64,000 nt of DNA from Kribbella soli (GCF_004331345.1 NZ_SJJZ01000004.1:186001-250000); one strand, 5' to 3'. Counted from the first letter of the stretch, positions 8,274-17,967 are shown. Numbers and translations: made by a program. The notes: a model not told the origin generated them from the sequence alone.

Positions 8274-10390
8274 GCCGGAACTCCCGTCGCTGGGAGGGCA
8301 GCGGCGGTGACTTCGACGGCACACGCCTTGAACTCGGGCATCCGCGACACAGGGTCGAGGGCGTCGTTGGTCAGCTCGTTGACCGCCTCGGCCCCACCGA
8401 AGTGGAACGGCACGAAAACGGTGTCCGGCCGGACGTCGGCCGTCACCCGGGCCGGCAGCACCATCGACCCGCGCGCGGTCCGCAACCGCAGCGGACGCCC
8501 GTCGCCGATCCCCAGCTGCGCGGCGACCCGCGGATGAATCTCGGCGTACACCTCAGGCTCGGCCTCGGCCAGCTCCGGCACCCGCCGCGTCTGCGCACCG
8601 CTCTGGTAGTGCTGCAGCAACCGCCCCGTCACCAGATAGAGCGGTGCCTCGGTGCTGAGATCGTCCGCGACCGGCCGGTGGTCGACCGGTACGACGTGTG
8701 CCCGCCCGTCCACCGTCGGAAATCCGTCGGAAAACAGCCGCGGCGTCCCCGGATGCCCGTCGTGCGGCACCGGCCAGAACAACGCCTCGTCCGCGTCCAA
8801 GCGCTCCCAGGTGATCCCCGAGTAGTCGGCCTTTCCGCCGGCACTCGCTCGCCGCAGCTCCTCGAACACCTCGGCCGGATCAGTCGAAAACCCTGGTACG
8901 TCGAGCCTTTCGGCAATCCCCGCGAACACCGCGAGATCGCTCCGCACCTCACCCGGCGGAGCCACCGCCGCGCGCCGCCGCAGTACCCGGCCTTCGAGGG
9001 ACGTCATCGTCCCGTCCTCCTCGGCCCACTGCGTGACCGGAAAGACCACGTCCGCCAGGAGTGCGGTTTCCGACGGTACGACGTCCGCGACGACCAGTAG
9101 ATCGAGAGACGCCAGCCGCTCCCGTACCGACGACAGATGCGGCGCCGACACGAGCAGGTTGCTCCCGTGCACCAGCAGCGCCTTCGGACCATCTGTCGTA
9201 CCGAGGGAGTTGATCAGCTCGACCGCGCTCTTCCCAGGACCCGGCAACTCGTCCGGGTCCACACCCCAGACACCAGCGACATATGCACGCGCCGCCGGGT
9301 CCGAGATGCTCCGGTAGCCAGGCAGCTGATCCGCCTTCTGCCCGTGCTCGCGGCCGCCTTGCCCGTTTCCCTGACCGGTGATGCAGCCATACCCGCTGCC
9401 CAGCCGGCCCGGGAGGCCAAGCGCCAACGCGAGGTTGATGCAGGCAGTCACCGTGTCGGTGCCCTTGCTGTGCTGCTCGGCCCCGCGTCCCGTCAGGATG
9501 AACGCCCCGGCGCCACCATGCACCGGAGCAGCCGCCGCCAGGACCCGCGCGGCCCGCCGGATCGTCGCGGCCGGAACACCCGTCACCCGCTCGGCCCGCT
9601 CCGGCCACCAGGACGCCGTCGTACGGACGAGTGCATCCGGATCGTCGGTCCGCTCCTGCAGGTACGCCGTGTCCGCCAGTCCTTCCTGCAACACCACGTG
9701 GGTCAGCGACAGCACCAATGCGAGATCGGTGCCAGGCGTCGCCTGCAGGTGAATTCCAGCGTTTTCCTCAGTCAGTCCAGCAGTCGCGGAGCGACGCGGG
9801 TCGACGACCAGAAGTCCACCCGTGTCGCGTGCGCCCTGCAGATGCGCGACGGCCGGCGGCATCGTCTCCGCGATGTTGCTGCCGACCAGCAGTACTGCTC
9901 CGGCACCACCCAGATCGGCCAGCGGAAACGGCAATCCGCGGTCGAGTCCGAACGCTCGGTTGGTCGCCGCAGCCGCGGACGACATACAGAACCGGCCGTT
10001 GTAGTCCACGTTCGCCGTCTTCAGCGCCACGCGGGCGAACTTGCCCAGCGCGTACGCCTTCTCGTTCGTCAGTCCGCCGCCACCGAACACGGCGATCGCG
10101 TCCCGCCCGTGAGCGGCCTGCAACGCCTTGATCCGGTCGGAAACGAAATCCAGCGCTGCATCCCAACTCGTCTCCACCAGCTCGCCCGCGGCATTGCGGA
10201 CCAGCGGCATGGTGAGCCGGTCCGGCACCGTGAGTACCTCGGGAGCCGTCCAGCCCTTACGACACAAACCACCTCTATTAGTGGGAAAGTCGCGCGGCCG
10301 CACCTCCACCGCACCCGGCCGAGCGACCGGGTGCAGCGTGGTGGCGCACTGCAGAGCGCAGTACGGACAATGAGTCGAGACTCCCCTCAC
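8270..10390 (-). CDS. nasA: Assimilatory nitrate reductase catalytic subunit (molybdopterin oxidoreductase)
   Basis: The 706-residue protein begins with the [4Fe-4S] motif HCPYCALQC and a fourth Cys in CRKGW at about residue 43. The molybdopterin domains follow (GRFCMSSAAAATNRAFG, TGQGNGQGGREHGQ) and a C-terminal dinucleotide-binding domain (VTGRLLQHYQSG). This is the NarB/NasA class, which reduces nitrate to nitrite in the cytoplasm. No Tat signal is present. The GTG at 10390 overlaps the transporter stop (GTGA), and the downstream FAD protein overlaps by ATGA. The FAD/[2Fe-2S] domain encoded next is its likely electron donor. Symbols vary between genera (nasA, nasC, narB). Confidence 0.92.
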   Translation of the reverse strand: MRGVSTHCPYCALQCATTLHPVARPGAVEVRPRDFPTNRGGLCRKGWTAPEVLTVPDRLTMPLVRNAAGELVETSWDAALDFVSDRIKALQAAHGRDAIAVFGGGGLTNEKAYALGKFARVALKTANVDYNGRFCMSSAAAATNRAFGLDRGLPFPLADLGGAGAVLLVGSNIAETMPPAVAHLQGARDTGGLLVVDPRRSATAGLTEENAGIHLQATPGTDLALVLSLTHVVLQEGLADTAYLQERTDDPDALVRTTASWWPERAERVTGVPAATIRRAARVLAAAAPVHGGAGAFILTGRGAEQHSKGTDTVTACINLALALGLPGRLGSGYGCITGQGNGQGGREHGQKADQLPGYRSISDPAARAYVAGVWGVDPDELPGPGKSAVELINSLGTTDGPKALLVHGSNLLVSAPHLSSVRERLASLDLLVVADVVPSETALLADVVFPVTQWAEEDGTMTSLEGRVLRRRAAVAPPGEVRSDLAVFAGIAERLDVPGFSTDPAEVFEELRRASAGGKADYSGITWERLDADEALFWPVPHDGHPGTPRLFSDGFPTVDGRAHVVPVDHRPVADDLSTEAPLYLVTGRLLQHYQSGAQTRRVPELAEAEPEVYAEIHPRVAAQLGIGDGRPLRLRTARGSMVLPARVTADVRPDTVFVPFHFGGAEAVNELTNDALDPVSRMPEFKACAVEVTAAALPATGVPA

Positions 10391-11763
10391 ACGCGCTCCC
10401 GGGTGAGCGGGCCACCCTTGCGCAGGTAGCAGAAGTACGTCACCGCGAGACAGACCACGTAGAACCCGCAGAACACGTACAGCGCCGGGATCAGCGAGCC
10501 GAAGTTGCTCGTCGACATCGCGAATCCACGCGGGACCAGGAAACCGCCGTACGCGCCGACCGCGGAGGCGATCCCGATACAGGCCGCCGCCTCACGCCGG
10601 GCCCGGCCCGGGTCGTCCGGCGTGGTGAGCCGGAACACCGCCGGAATCATCCGGTACGTCGATCCGTTCGCGATTCCGCTGGCCACGAACAGCACCAGGA
10701 AACTGCTCAGGAACGCCGGGAAACTTTCCGACTTGAGCGAGACCACCGCGGAAAGGATTCCGAGACCCATCACCACGAACGAGCAGACCGTCACCCAGGC
10801 GCCGCCGACCTTGTCGGACAGCTTGCCGCCGAACGGCCGCGCGACCGACCCGACCAGGGCGCCGAGGAACGCGAAGTGCGCCGGCGTGATGTCCGGGAAG
10901 GTGGTCTTGATCAGCAGCGGGAACGCCGCCCCGAAGCCGATGAACGACCCGAACGTACCGATGTAGAGGAACGAGATCACCCAGGTGTGCGGGCGCTTCG
11001 CCGCGGCGATCGACGTACGGAACGACGAGTTCGCCACCGAGAGGTTGGCCATCGCCTTCCAGGCCCAGAACGCGGCCAGCACGATCAGCGGCAGCCACAT
11101 CAGACCGGCCCGGTTCAGCGTCAGACCGGCACCCGCGACGATCACGATCGGCACCAGCAGCTGCACCACCGCGACCCCGAGGTTTCCGCCGGCCGCGTTC
11201 ACACCGAGCGCGAAACCCTTCTCCTTCTCCGGGTAGAAGAACGAGATGTTCGTCATACTGCTGGCGAAGTTGCCGCCGCCGACACCCGCGGTCGCCGCGA
11301 CCAGCGCCATCACCCAGAACTGCGTGTCCGGCTGGGTCATGAAGTACGACAGCCCGGCGGTCGGGATCAGCAGCAGCAACGCCGAGAAGATCGTCCAGTT
11401 CCGCCCGCCGAACCGTGGTACGGCGAACGTGTACGGCAACCGCAGTGTCGCGCCGACCAGGCTCGGCAGAGCGACCAGCCAGAACAACTGGTCGGTGCTG
11501 TAGGTGAAGCCCGCCCTCGGCATCGACACGACGACGATGCTCCACAGCTGCCACACCGAGAAGCCGAGGAACTCGGCGAAGATCGAGGGCCACAGGTTCC
11601 GCCGTGCCAGCGCCCGGCCCTTGTCGCCCCAGAACGCGGCGTCCTCGGGATCCCAGACGTCGATCCAGCGCCCGCGCCGCGGCGCCTCGACCGTGCCCAC
11701 CGCCCCGCTGCCATCTCCCTGGCCGCGCGTGGCGACGGCCGCTTGTCGTGCATCGAGCGTCAT
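10387..11763 (-). CDS. narK: NarK/NasA family nitrate/nitrite transporter
   Basis: This 458-residue major facilitator protein has about 12 membrane segments and NarK features (GVGGGNFASSMTNISFFYP near residue 160, GNLGVAVVQLLVP). It imports nitrate for the reductases encoded downstream. I place the start at the ATG at 11763 because GGAG lies 7 nt upstream in ATCGGAGACTTGCG. A GTG at 11790 would add nine unlikely residues. It is the first gene of the operon and faces GlnR-type boxes about 57-94 bp upstream, so nitrogen control is likely. The N-terminal 40 residues are a polar cytoplasmic leader (RGRWIDVWDPEDAAFW), as is usual for this clade. Confidence 0.92.
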   Translation of the reverse strand: MTLDARQAAVATRGQGDGSGAVGTVEAPRRGRWIDVWDPEDAAFWGDKGRALARRNLWPSIFAEFLGFSVWQLWSIVVVSMPRAGFTYSTDQLFWLVALPSLVGATLRLPYTFAVPRFGGRNWTIFSALLLLIPTAGLSYFMTQPDTQFWVMALVAATAGVGGGNFASSMTNISFFYPEKEKGFALGVNAAGGNLGVAVVQLLVPIVIVAGAGLTLNRAGLMWLPLIVLAAFWAWKAMANLSVANSSFRTSIAAAKRPHTWVISFLYIGTFGSFIGFGAAFPLLIKTTFPDITPAHFAFLGALVGSVARPFGGKLSDKVGGAWVTVCSFVVMGLGILSAVVSLKSESFPAFLSSFLVLFVASGIANGSTYRMIPAVFRLTTPDDPGRARREAAACIGIASAVGAYGGFLVPRGFAMSTSNFGSLIPALYVFCGFYVVCLAVTYFCYLRKGGPLTRERV

Positions 11764-11819
11764 CGCAAGTCTCCGATCATCCGACCTCACTGATTAGGCC
11801 TGGACGTTATGACCGGGGT

Positions 11820-11857
11820 GTTTCCACGTAGTCATCTTGTTGTTACGTCGCCGAAAC
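11820..11857. promoter_or_regulatory. Probable GlnR-binding boxes of the nitrate assimilation operon
   Basis: A plus-strand box at 11842-11857 reads GTTAC-N6-GAAAC, a perfect match to the actinobacterial GlnR site (known consensus gTnAc-N6-GaAAc). A second box on the opposite strand at 11820-11835 reads ATGAC-N6-GAAAC. They lie in the divergent gap between narK (start 11763) and the MMPL gene (start 11911). GlnR activates nitrate and ammonium genes under nitrogen limitation, so the context fits. Confidence 0.75.
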
Positions 11858-11910
11858 GGCTCCCGCACACCCATCGGCGGGTGGTGAGAGGTTCCGGGTA
11901 CTGTGCCCCC

Positions 11911-14037
11911 GTGAATCGGTGGAGGTGGAGGGCGGGGATCGCCGCCGTACTGATCATCTGGCTCGTGCTGGGCGCCCTCGGCGGACCGGCGGTCGGAAAG
12001 CTGAGCGAGGTCCAGCAGAACGACAACGCCAATTTCCTTCCGAAACAGGCCGAATCGACGGTGGTCGCCAACGAGACCGCCAAGTTCGTCGACTCCAAGG
12101 CCCTGCCGTACTTCGTCCTGGTCGAGCGCGAATCCGGGATCACCCCGCAGGACCAGGACAAGGTCAAGGCGTTCGCGGCCACGATCCCGACGCTCGAGAT
12201 CGGGGACGGGAAGAAGCTCGGCGACTACCTGGTCGCTCCGGTCGCCGCCGCGACCCCGTCGAAGGACGGGAAGGCCTTGTTACTCACCGTCCAGACGAAC
12301 GGCGACCGCGCCGACGAGGTCGTCAAGGAGGGCCAGACGGTGCTGTTCGCGGTCGCGGACGCACTGCGGACCGACATCAAACAAGACCTCACACCGACTG
12401 GTCTGCAGGTCTTCGTGACCGGTCCGGGCGGGGTGTTCGCGGACTTCGTGGTCGCGTTCAGCGGGATCGACGGGATCCTGCTCGGGGTCGCGCTCGCGGT
12501 CGTGTTCGTGATCCTGCTGATCGTGTACCGCAGCCCGATCCTCCCGGTCGCCGTACTGCTCACCGCGATCTTCGGTCTCGCGCTCGCCGCGCTCGTGGTC
12601 TATCCGCTGGCGAAGAACGGCGTACTGCAACTGAACGGCCAAAGCCAGGGCATCCTCTTCATCCTGGTCGTCGGCGCGGCCACCGATTACTCGCTGCTGC
12701 TCGTCTCCCGTTACAAAGAGGAACTGCACGACTACGACAGCAAGTACCAGGCGATGCGGGTCGCGTGGCGAGCCTCGATCGAGCCGATCGCGGCCAGTGC
12801 GGCGACGGTCATCCTCGGTCTGCTCTGTCTGCTGCTCTCGCAGCTCGGCAGTACGAAGGGTCTCGGGCCGGTCGGCGCGTTCGGGATCGCCGGTGCCCTG
12901 ATCGCGTCGATGACGTTCCTGCCGGCGATCCTGCTCGCGTTCGGCCGGCGGATCTTCTGGCCGTCGATCCCGCGCGTCGACCACGTGCACTCCAGCGACC
13001 AGGTCGGCGGGCGCCGCCTCTGGGGACGCGTGTCGGGCCTGGTCGGCCGGCGTTCCCGGCAGGTCTGGGTGATCTCGGCGCTGGCCTTGCTCGCCTGCGC
13101 CGCGTTCCTGCCGACGTTCAAGGCCAGCGGTACGTCGCAGGAGGACCTGTTCCTGAACAAGGTCGAGTCGGTGACGGGCCAGGAGCAGCTGGCCAAGCAC
13201 TTCGACGCCGGAGCGGGTACGCCGGTGCAGATCCTGACCCCGGTCGCTCTGGCCGATCAGGTGGTCCAGACCGCGACACAGGTCGACGGTGTCGGCGGCG
13301 CCTCCGCCTCGGCCGCTCCCGGCGTACCGCCGAAGGTTGTCGACGGCAAGGTACTGGTCCAGGCCACCTTGAAGGTGCAGGCCGACTCACCGGATGCGAC
13401 CAAGGTGGTCAAGCACCTGCGGACCGAACTGGACAAGGTGAGCCCCGACATCCTCGTGGGCGGCAACACCGCGATCAACCTCGACGTACTGGACGCCGCG
13501 CAGCGCGACCTGCGGGTGATCATCCCGACCATCCTCGCGGTCATCTTCGTCGTCCTGATGCTGCTGCTGCGTTCGCTGGTCGCCGCGATCCTGCTGGTCA
13601 TCGCGAACGTCCTGTCGTTCGGCGCGACCGTCGGCGTCAGCGCGCTGATGTTCAACCACGTCTTCAAGTTCCCCGGCGCCGACCCCGGCATCCCGCTCTA
13701 CGCGTTCGTCTTCCTAGTTGCCCTGGGCATCGACTACTCGATCTTCCTGATGACCCGGGTCCGCGAGGAATCCCAGGAACACGGCACCAGACCCGGAATC
13801 CTGATCGGCCTGGCCGTCACCGGCGGCGTCATCACCTCCGCCGGCGTAGTCCTCGCCGCGACCTTCTCCGCCCTGGCCGTCCTCCCCATCCTCTTCCTGG
13901 CCCAAATAGCCTTCATGGTCGCCTTCGGCGTCCTCCTCGACACCACCGTCGTCCGCTCCCTCCTGGTCCCCTCCCTGGCCCACGACCTAGGCAAGAAGGT
14001 CTGGTGGCCCAGCAAACTCGCCCAACAACAGCCGTAG
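11911..14037 (+). CDS. MMPL family transporter (RND superfamily)
   Basis: The 708-residue membrane protein has one N-terminal segment, a large external domain (about 30-190), then five or six membrane segments with ATDYSLLLVSRYKEEL. A second repeat follows with another external loop and ALGIDYSIFLMTRVREES. These paired D-Y motifs belong to the MMPL proton-relay family, which exports lipids or drugs. The GTG at 11911 is chosen because a TACTGT hexamer ends 6 nt upstream (a leaderless start) and the following residues match family N-termini. An ATG at 11809 would add 34 unlikely residues and run through the GlnR boxes. Codon 124 is the rare leucine codon TTA at 12280. Substrate unknown. Confidence 0.88.
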   Translation: MNRWRWRAGIAAVLIIWLVLGALGGPAVGKLSEVQQNDNANFLPKQAESTVVANETAKFVDSKALPYFVLVERESGITPQDQDKVKAFAATIPTLEIGDGKKLGDYLVAPVAAATPSKDGKALLLTVQTNGDRADEVVKEGQTVLFAVADALRTDIKQDLTPTGLQVFVTGPGGVFADFVVAFSGIDGILLGVALAVVFVILLIVYRSPILPVAVLLTAIFGLALAALVVYPLAKNGVLQLNGQSQGILFILVVGAATDYSLLLVSRYKEELHDYDSKYQAMRVAWRASIEPIAASAATVILGLLCLLLSQLGSTKGLGPVGAFGIAGALIASMTFLPAILLAFGRRIFWPSIPRVDHVHSSDQVGGRRLWGRVSGLVGRRSRQVWVISALALLACAAFLPTFKASGTSQEDLFLNKVESVTGQEQLAKHFDAGAGTPVQILTPVALADQVVQTATQVDGVGGASASAAPGVPPKVVDGKVLVQATLKVQADSPDATKVVKHLRTELDKVSPDILVGGNTAINLDVLDAAQRDLRVIIPTILAVIFVVLMLLLRSLVAAILLVIANVLSFGATVGVSALMFNHVFKFPGADPGIPLYAFVFLVALGIDYSIFLMTRVREESQEHGTRPGILIGLAVTGGVITSAGVVLAATFSALAVLPILFLAQIAFMVAFGVLLDTTVVRSLLVPSLAHDLGKKVWWPSKLAQQQP

Positions 14038-14534
14038 AGCGGCCTTTCGCCCGCCGAGCAGAAGATGGGTTATCCGGCTCTTCTGTCCATGACGGAGATC
14101 AGTGGGAAGAACTCCTGCCCGATCCGCGCCAACCCCAAGAGCGGGGAAACAAAGTTGCATATAGCGACGTTTTCTCTCCCCGCCACGACAGCCCACGCGG
14201 CCTCACGCCGAGTCGTGGCGTTCGGTTACCCCTCGAAACCGCGAGTCGTGAATCGAGGCCGCAGCTGACCGCCAAAACCCACGACTCGACGCCCCGGTCC
14301 CACCGACAGACCTGGCGAAGAACGGATATCCCCTTCAATGGTGGGTTCTCTACTGATACGCGAGGGGAGGACCCTGAACGCGAGGGGTTATCCATCCCCG
14401 TGACCGACGACCGGCCACCCAACTCAGCCCAACCGACCCACACATGCATCACAAGAGCCGGTTATCCCCTCCTGTTACCCGCGGGGCGAGGTGGGATCTG
14501 TCGGCGTTGGTGGAGGCCTTTGTACCGTGGCGCT
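14038..14534. other. 497-bp intergenic region with GGWTATCC-type motifs
   Basis: No credible gene is visible. The region holds several copies of GGTTATCC/GGATATCC-like words at 14068, 14224 (GGTTACCC), 14324, 14386 and 14460, mostly followed by CCCT. An AT-richer patch (TTGCATATAGCGACGTTTTC) lies near 14155-14174. The right end supplies the promoter of the DUF1905 gene. Confidence 0.6.
14324..14393. repeat. Intergenic repeat related to that at 61180-61268
   Basis: The 27-mer at 14324-14350 starts GGATATCCCCT and ends GTGGGTTCTC. It matches the 27-mer at 61180-61206 at 22 of 27 positions. A second GGTTATCC word begins 62 bp later at 14386, the same spacing as in the other locus, but the rest of that unit is degenerate. 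Confidence 0.6.
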
Positions 14535-14975
14535 ATGGAGACGTTCGAGGCTCGGATCTTGGTCAACGACGGCGGGGGTGCCTGGGTTGAGGTGCCGGGG
14601 GACGTGGTTGCTGCGCTGGGTGGGGGTGGGCGGATTCCGGTGGTGGCTACGTTTGACGGGGTGGGGTATCGGGGGTCGATTGCGTCTATGGGTGGGTGTA
14701 TGGCGTTGGGGGTGCTGAAGAGCATTCGTAGCGAGTTGGGGAAGGGGGACGGGGACGCGGTGACGGTCACCGTGGAGCGGGACACCGGTGAACGGGTTGT
14801 GGAGGTGCCGGAGGATCTTGCGGCGGCGTTGGCGGAGGCGGGGTTGCGGGAGGCGTTCGACGGGTTGAGTTACAGCCATCGGCGCGAGCATGTGAACGCG
14901 ATCGTGGACGCCAAGAAGGCGGAGACGCGAGCTCGGCGGATTGCGAAGGCTGTGGAGATGCTCAGGGCCTCTTGA
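14535..14975 (+). CDS. DUF1905 / YdeI-like (OmdA family) protein
   Basis: The 146-residue protein has an N-terminal DUF1905 barrel (about 1-80, with GGGAWVEVPGDV and YRGSIASMGG). A C-terminal YdeI/OmdA-type helical segment (about 85-146) includes LSYSHRREHVNAIVDAKK, RARRIAKAVEML. These small cytosolic proteins are widespread and have no settled biochemical role. The ATG at 14535 follows TACCGT by 6 nt, suggesting a leaderless transcript. The first half uses many G- and T-ending codons unlike its neighbours. It overlaps the convergent LuxR-type gene by 14 bp. Confidence 0.8.
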   Translation: METFEARILVNDGGGAWVEVPGDVVAALGGGGRIPVVATFDGVGYRGSIASMGGCMALGVLKSIRSELGKGDGDAVTVTVERDTGERVVEVPEDLAAALAEAGLREAFDGLSYSHRREHVNAIVDAKKAETRARRIAKAVEMLRAS

Positions 14976-17967
14976 GGGAGGCCAGTTCGGTGCGGTTGGA
15001 GACGCCGAGTTTGGCGTAGACGTGGGCGAGGTGCGTCTTGACCGTGCCGCGGCTCATGAACAGGCGTTCGCCGATCTCCGGGTTGCTGAGGCCTTCGACC
15101 GCGAGAGCGACCACCTGTTCCTCGGTTGGCGTGAGGCTGGCCCATCCCGACGACGGGCGGCCGCGGGCGCCGCGGGTACGCCGGGCATACGCGACGGCCT
15201 CGTCCAACGGGAGCGGTGGCTCGTCCATACCGCTCGCAAGCTCTGGGAGGTCGGGCGGTGTTGCCAGGCCGAGCTCTTTGCGGGCGGCGGCTGCGGATGC
15301 GGACAGGCGGGTTGCGTCGGTCGCGCGGTTGGTGTGGATTGCCAGTAGAGCAAGGGATTCCAGGCTGTCGATGACGTACGTGCGCAGGCCGTGGTCGACG
15401 CGGATCGTCAGCGCCTGGTGCAGGAGGTCTGCCGCCTTGTCCGGGTGTTCGGTGATCGCGATCCGGCCGAGTTGATCGAGCGCGTCAGCCAGGATCCGCG
15501 GGAGGTTGTAGCGACGCGCCAGCTCGGCCGCGCGTTCGAGCAGCTCGGGCGCGTCCTGTCCGCGGGCACGCTTCGCAGCGGCGACGGTGGGGAGCAGCAT
15601 CGCGGGTGCGAACGTCCCCGCGAGCGGACTGTCCGGCGCGGTGTCGCGGGCCAGCCACTCGACCGCTGCGTCGTACTCGCCGCTCCAGAACGAGATCAGC
15701 CCCATGACTTGACCGAGATTCGGTACGACGGCGCCCGCCGTGTCGGCCAGCTCGAGCAGTGGCCGCATCAACTCGCGTGCTTCGTCGAGTCGGCCCGTCC
15801 TGGCCAGCACCGACGCCAGTTGCCCGCGGGCGGTCCCGACGCGGTGGAAGTCGGCGAGCGGTTCGGCGGCGGCGAGGGCGCGTTCGGCGATCTCGACCGC
15901 CCGCAACGGTTCACCGGTGGAGACCAGGCTCTCGGACCAGACGGTCAGCACGGTCGAGGCGATACCGCGTTCGCCGCTGGTGATCAGACCGTCGGCGGCG
16001 CGATCGAGCAGCGGGCGGAGGTCGTCGTGGCGATCCCACAGCGAGAGCAGTACGCACTGCAGGGCGACGTTCGCGTTCCGGGCCGATTCGTCGCCGATCC
16101 CGTCGGCCAGCCGTACGCCTTCCGCCGTCAGATCCCACGCTTTCTGGAAGTCGGTGAAGAACTCGCCGACCGCGACCAGTGCGAGGAACAGCGAACGCAG
16201 CCGGTCGTCATCCAATTCGGTCGCGAGTTCGAGCCCGCGGCCCGCCGCGTCGTACCCGAACGGGTCGACGGTGTCGGCGACGGTCGCGTACCCGTAGAGC
16301 AAACGGGCCTGCAGCAACGTTCTGTCGTCCGGCGCGCGATCGATCGCGCGCCGCAGGTAGCCGATGCCCTCGTTGCCGGTCGCCTGCAGGTTCCACAGCC
16401 ACCGCAGCGCCGCGGCGAGACGCCGGCCGCGTTCCGGATCGTCCGCGGAAAGTCCGTTTTCCAGCGCGGCGCGGTAGTTCTCGCGATCCGGTTCGATCAA
16501 AGCGCGCCACGCGTCGCGATCCTTGTCCAGCAAGGGTTCTGCGGCCTCGGCGACCTCGAGGAAGTGGTCGAGATGCCGATCCTGTACGTCGTCGTCCGCC
16601 GTCAAACGTGTTCCGGCGTACTCGCGGATCGTCTCCAGCAGCCGGTACCGCCCGCCCTCGGCGACGACAAGCGATTTGTCGACAAGGCGCGCGAGAACGT
16701 CCAGTACGGCGCCGCAGACGGCCGATGCTGCGTCGAGGGTGAACCCACCGGCGAAGACCGCCAGCCGGCGGAAGACCTGACGCTCGTCCTCGTCGAGCAG
16801 GTCGTAGCTCCAGTCGATCGACGCGGCGAGAGTGCGCTGGCGTGCCGCGACACCACGAACGTTCTTGGTCAGCAGACCGAACCGATCGCTCAGACCTGCC
16901 AAGATCTGTTCCGGCGTCAGCGTGCGGACCCAGGCGGCTGCCAACTCCAGGGCCAGCGGAATACCGTCCAAACGCACGCAGATCGAGCGGATCGCCTGGT
17001 CCGACTCGGGTTGCGCAAGACCGCCGGCGCGCTCGAGGAACAGCGCTCGTGCTTCGTCCGGAGCAAGTGCAGGTACGCGCCAGATCGCCTCGCCGGGCAC
17101 GTCCAACGGCTCCCGGCTCGTCGCGAGGACGGAGATCTCCGGGCAGCCGGTCTGGAGGGCGACGACGAACTCGGCGACGCCTTCGATGATCTGCTCACAG
17201 TTGTCGAGGCAGATCAGGGCGCGTTTGGTACGGAGCTGCCCGATGAGCAGGCGGTCACCGGCTTCGACCAGGAGACCGATCGCGGCAGCGACCGTCTCGG
17301 GGATCTGCGTACTGTCGGTGACAGCGGAGAGGTCGACCCACCAGACGCCGTCCGGCCAGCGTTCGGCCAGTTGCGCCGCGGTCTGCGCAGCCAGTCGGGT
17401 CTTTCCGCTACCGCCCGGTCCGGTGAGGGTGACGAGGCGACTGCCGGAGAGCTGGGTACGGAGCGCTGCAACCTGGGTCTCCCGGCCGACGAAGCTCGTG
17501 AACATCACCGGCAGGTTGTTCGGCACGCCGTCCAGGGATCGCAACGGCTCGGCGGTGGAGGTGAGCTCGAAGACCCGCTCCGGCGAACCGAGATCCCGCA
17601 ACCGGTGCATGCCGAGATCGATCACATCCGTGAGTCCGGCGGCGGTTGTTGCGGTCAGCAACGTCTGTCCCGGATTGGCGATCGCCAGCAAATGCTCGGC
17701 ATGCCGGACGGCCTGGGTCGTTGCCGGTGCGGTGTGCAGGACGATCCGGAGCAGCTCACCAGCAGGCACCTGGGAGGCTGCGTCCCGGAGCGACTGCGCT
17801 GCGGAGGTCGCGTCGAGCGGGTCGGCGTACACCAGGACGGGCCATCCGGCGTCCCGGCGTACCAGCTGCTCCCCCGGCAACTCGGCGGCCAGGCCGGCCA
17901 GTCGCGCGTAGGCGGGTGCGCTGGCGGCACCGGCGTACGACGCGATCAGGACTGTCACCCCACCCAT
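14962..17967 (-). CDS. LuxR-type regulator with NB-ARC-like ATPase and TPR region
   Basis: This 1001-residue protein has three parts. The N-terminus (1-140) resembles the cyclase-homology-like sensor segment of such regulators. An ATPase follows at about 150-480 with Walker A GPGGSGKT and a LICLDNCEQI Walker B. A long helical repeat region lies at 480-920, and a LuxR helix-turn-helix is at the C-terminus (LTPTEEQVVALAVEGLSNPE, then GTVKTHLAHVYAKLG). It is probably a large transcriptional activator gated by nucleotide and an unknown ligand. The ATG at 17965-17967 diverges from the Nramp-like gene 92 bp away, which is a plausible target. The ligand is unknown. Confidence 0.88.
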   Translation of the reverse strand: MGGVTVLIASYAGAASAPAYARLAGLAAELPGEQLVRRDAGWPVLVYADPLDATSAAQSLRDAASQVPAGELLRIVLHTAPATTQAVRHAEHLLAIANPGQTLLTATTAAGLTDVIDLGMHRLRDLGSPERVFELTSTAEPLRSLDGVPNNLPVMFTSFVGRETQVAALRTQLSGSRLVTLTGPGGSGKTRLAAQTAAQLAERWPDGVWWVDLSAVTDSTQIPETVAAAIGLLVEAGDRLLIGQLRTKRALICLDNCEQIIEGVAEFVVALQTGCPEISVLATSREPLDVPGEAIWRVPALAPDEARALFLERAGGLAQPESDQAIRSICVRLDGIPLALELAAAWVRTLTPEQILAGLSDRFGLLTKNVRGVAARQRTLAASIDWSYDLLDEDERQVFRRLAVFAGGFTLDAASAVCGAVLDVLARLVDKSLVVAEGGRYRLLETIREYAGTRLTADDDVQDRHLDHFLEVAEAAEPLLDKDRDAWRALIEPDRENYRAALENGLSADDPERGRRLAAALRWLWNLQATGNEGIGYLRRAIDRAPDDRTLLQARLLYGYATVADTVDPFGYDAAGRGLELATELDDDRLRSLFLALVAVGEFFTDFQKAWDLTAEGVRLADGIGDESARNANVALQCVLLSLWDRHDDLRPLLDRAADGLITSGERGIASTVLTVWSESLVSTGEPLRAVEIAERALAAAEPLADFHRVGTARGQLASVLARTGRLDEARELMRPLLELADTAGAVVPNLGQVMGLISFWSGEYDAAVEWLARDTAPDSPLAGTFAPAMLLPTVAAAKRARGQDAPELLERAAELARRYNLPRILADALDQLGRIAITEHPDKAADLLHQALTIRVDHGLRTYVIDSLESLALLAIHTNRATDATRLSASAAAARKELGLATPPDLPELASGMDEPPLPLDEAVAYARRTRGARGRPSSGWASLTPTEEQVVALAVEGLSNPEIGERLFMSRGTVKTHLAHVYAKLGVSNRTELASLKRP

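Noticed and set aside
4587..8537. A very long open frame on the plus strand opposite nirB
   Set aside because: It encodes low-complexity Arg/Asp/His-rich sequence with no family pattern and is the shadow of a high-GC gene on the other strand.
11919..14975. A 1018-codon frame overlapping the MMPL gene and running through the intergenic repeats
   Set aside because: Its only recognisable part is the last 146 codons, which is the DUF1905 gene with its own start at 14535.
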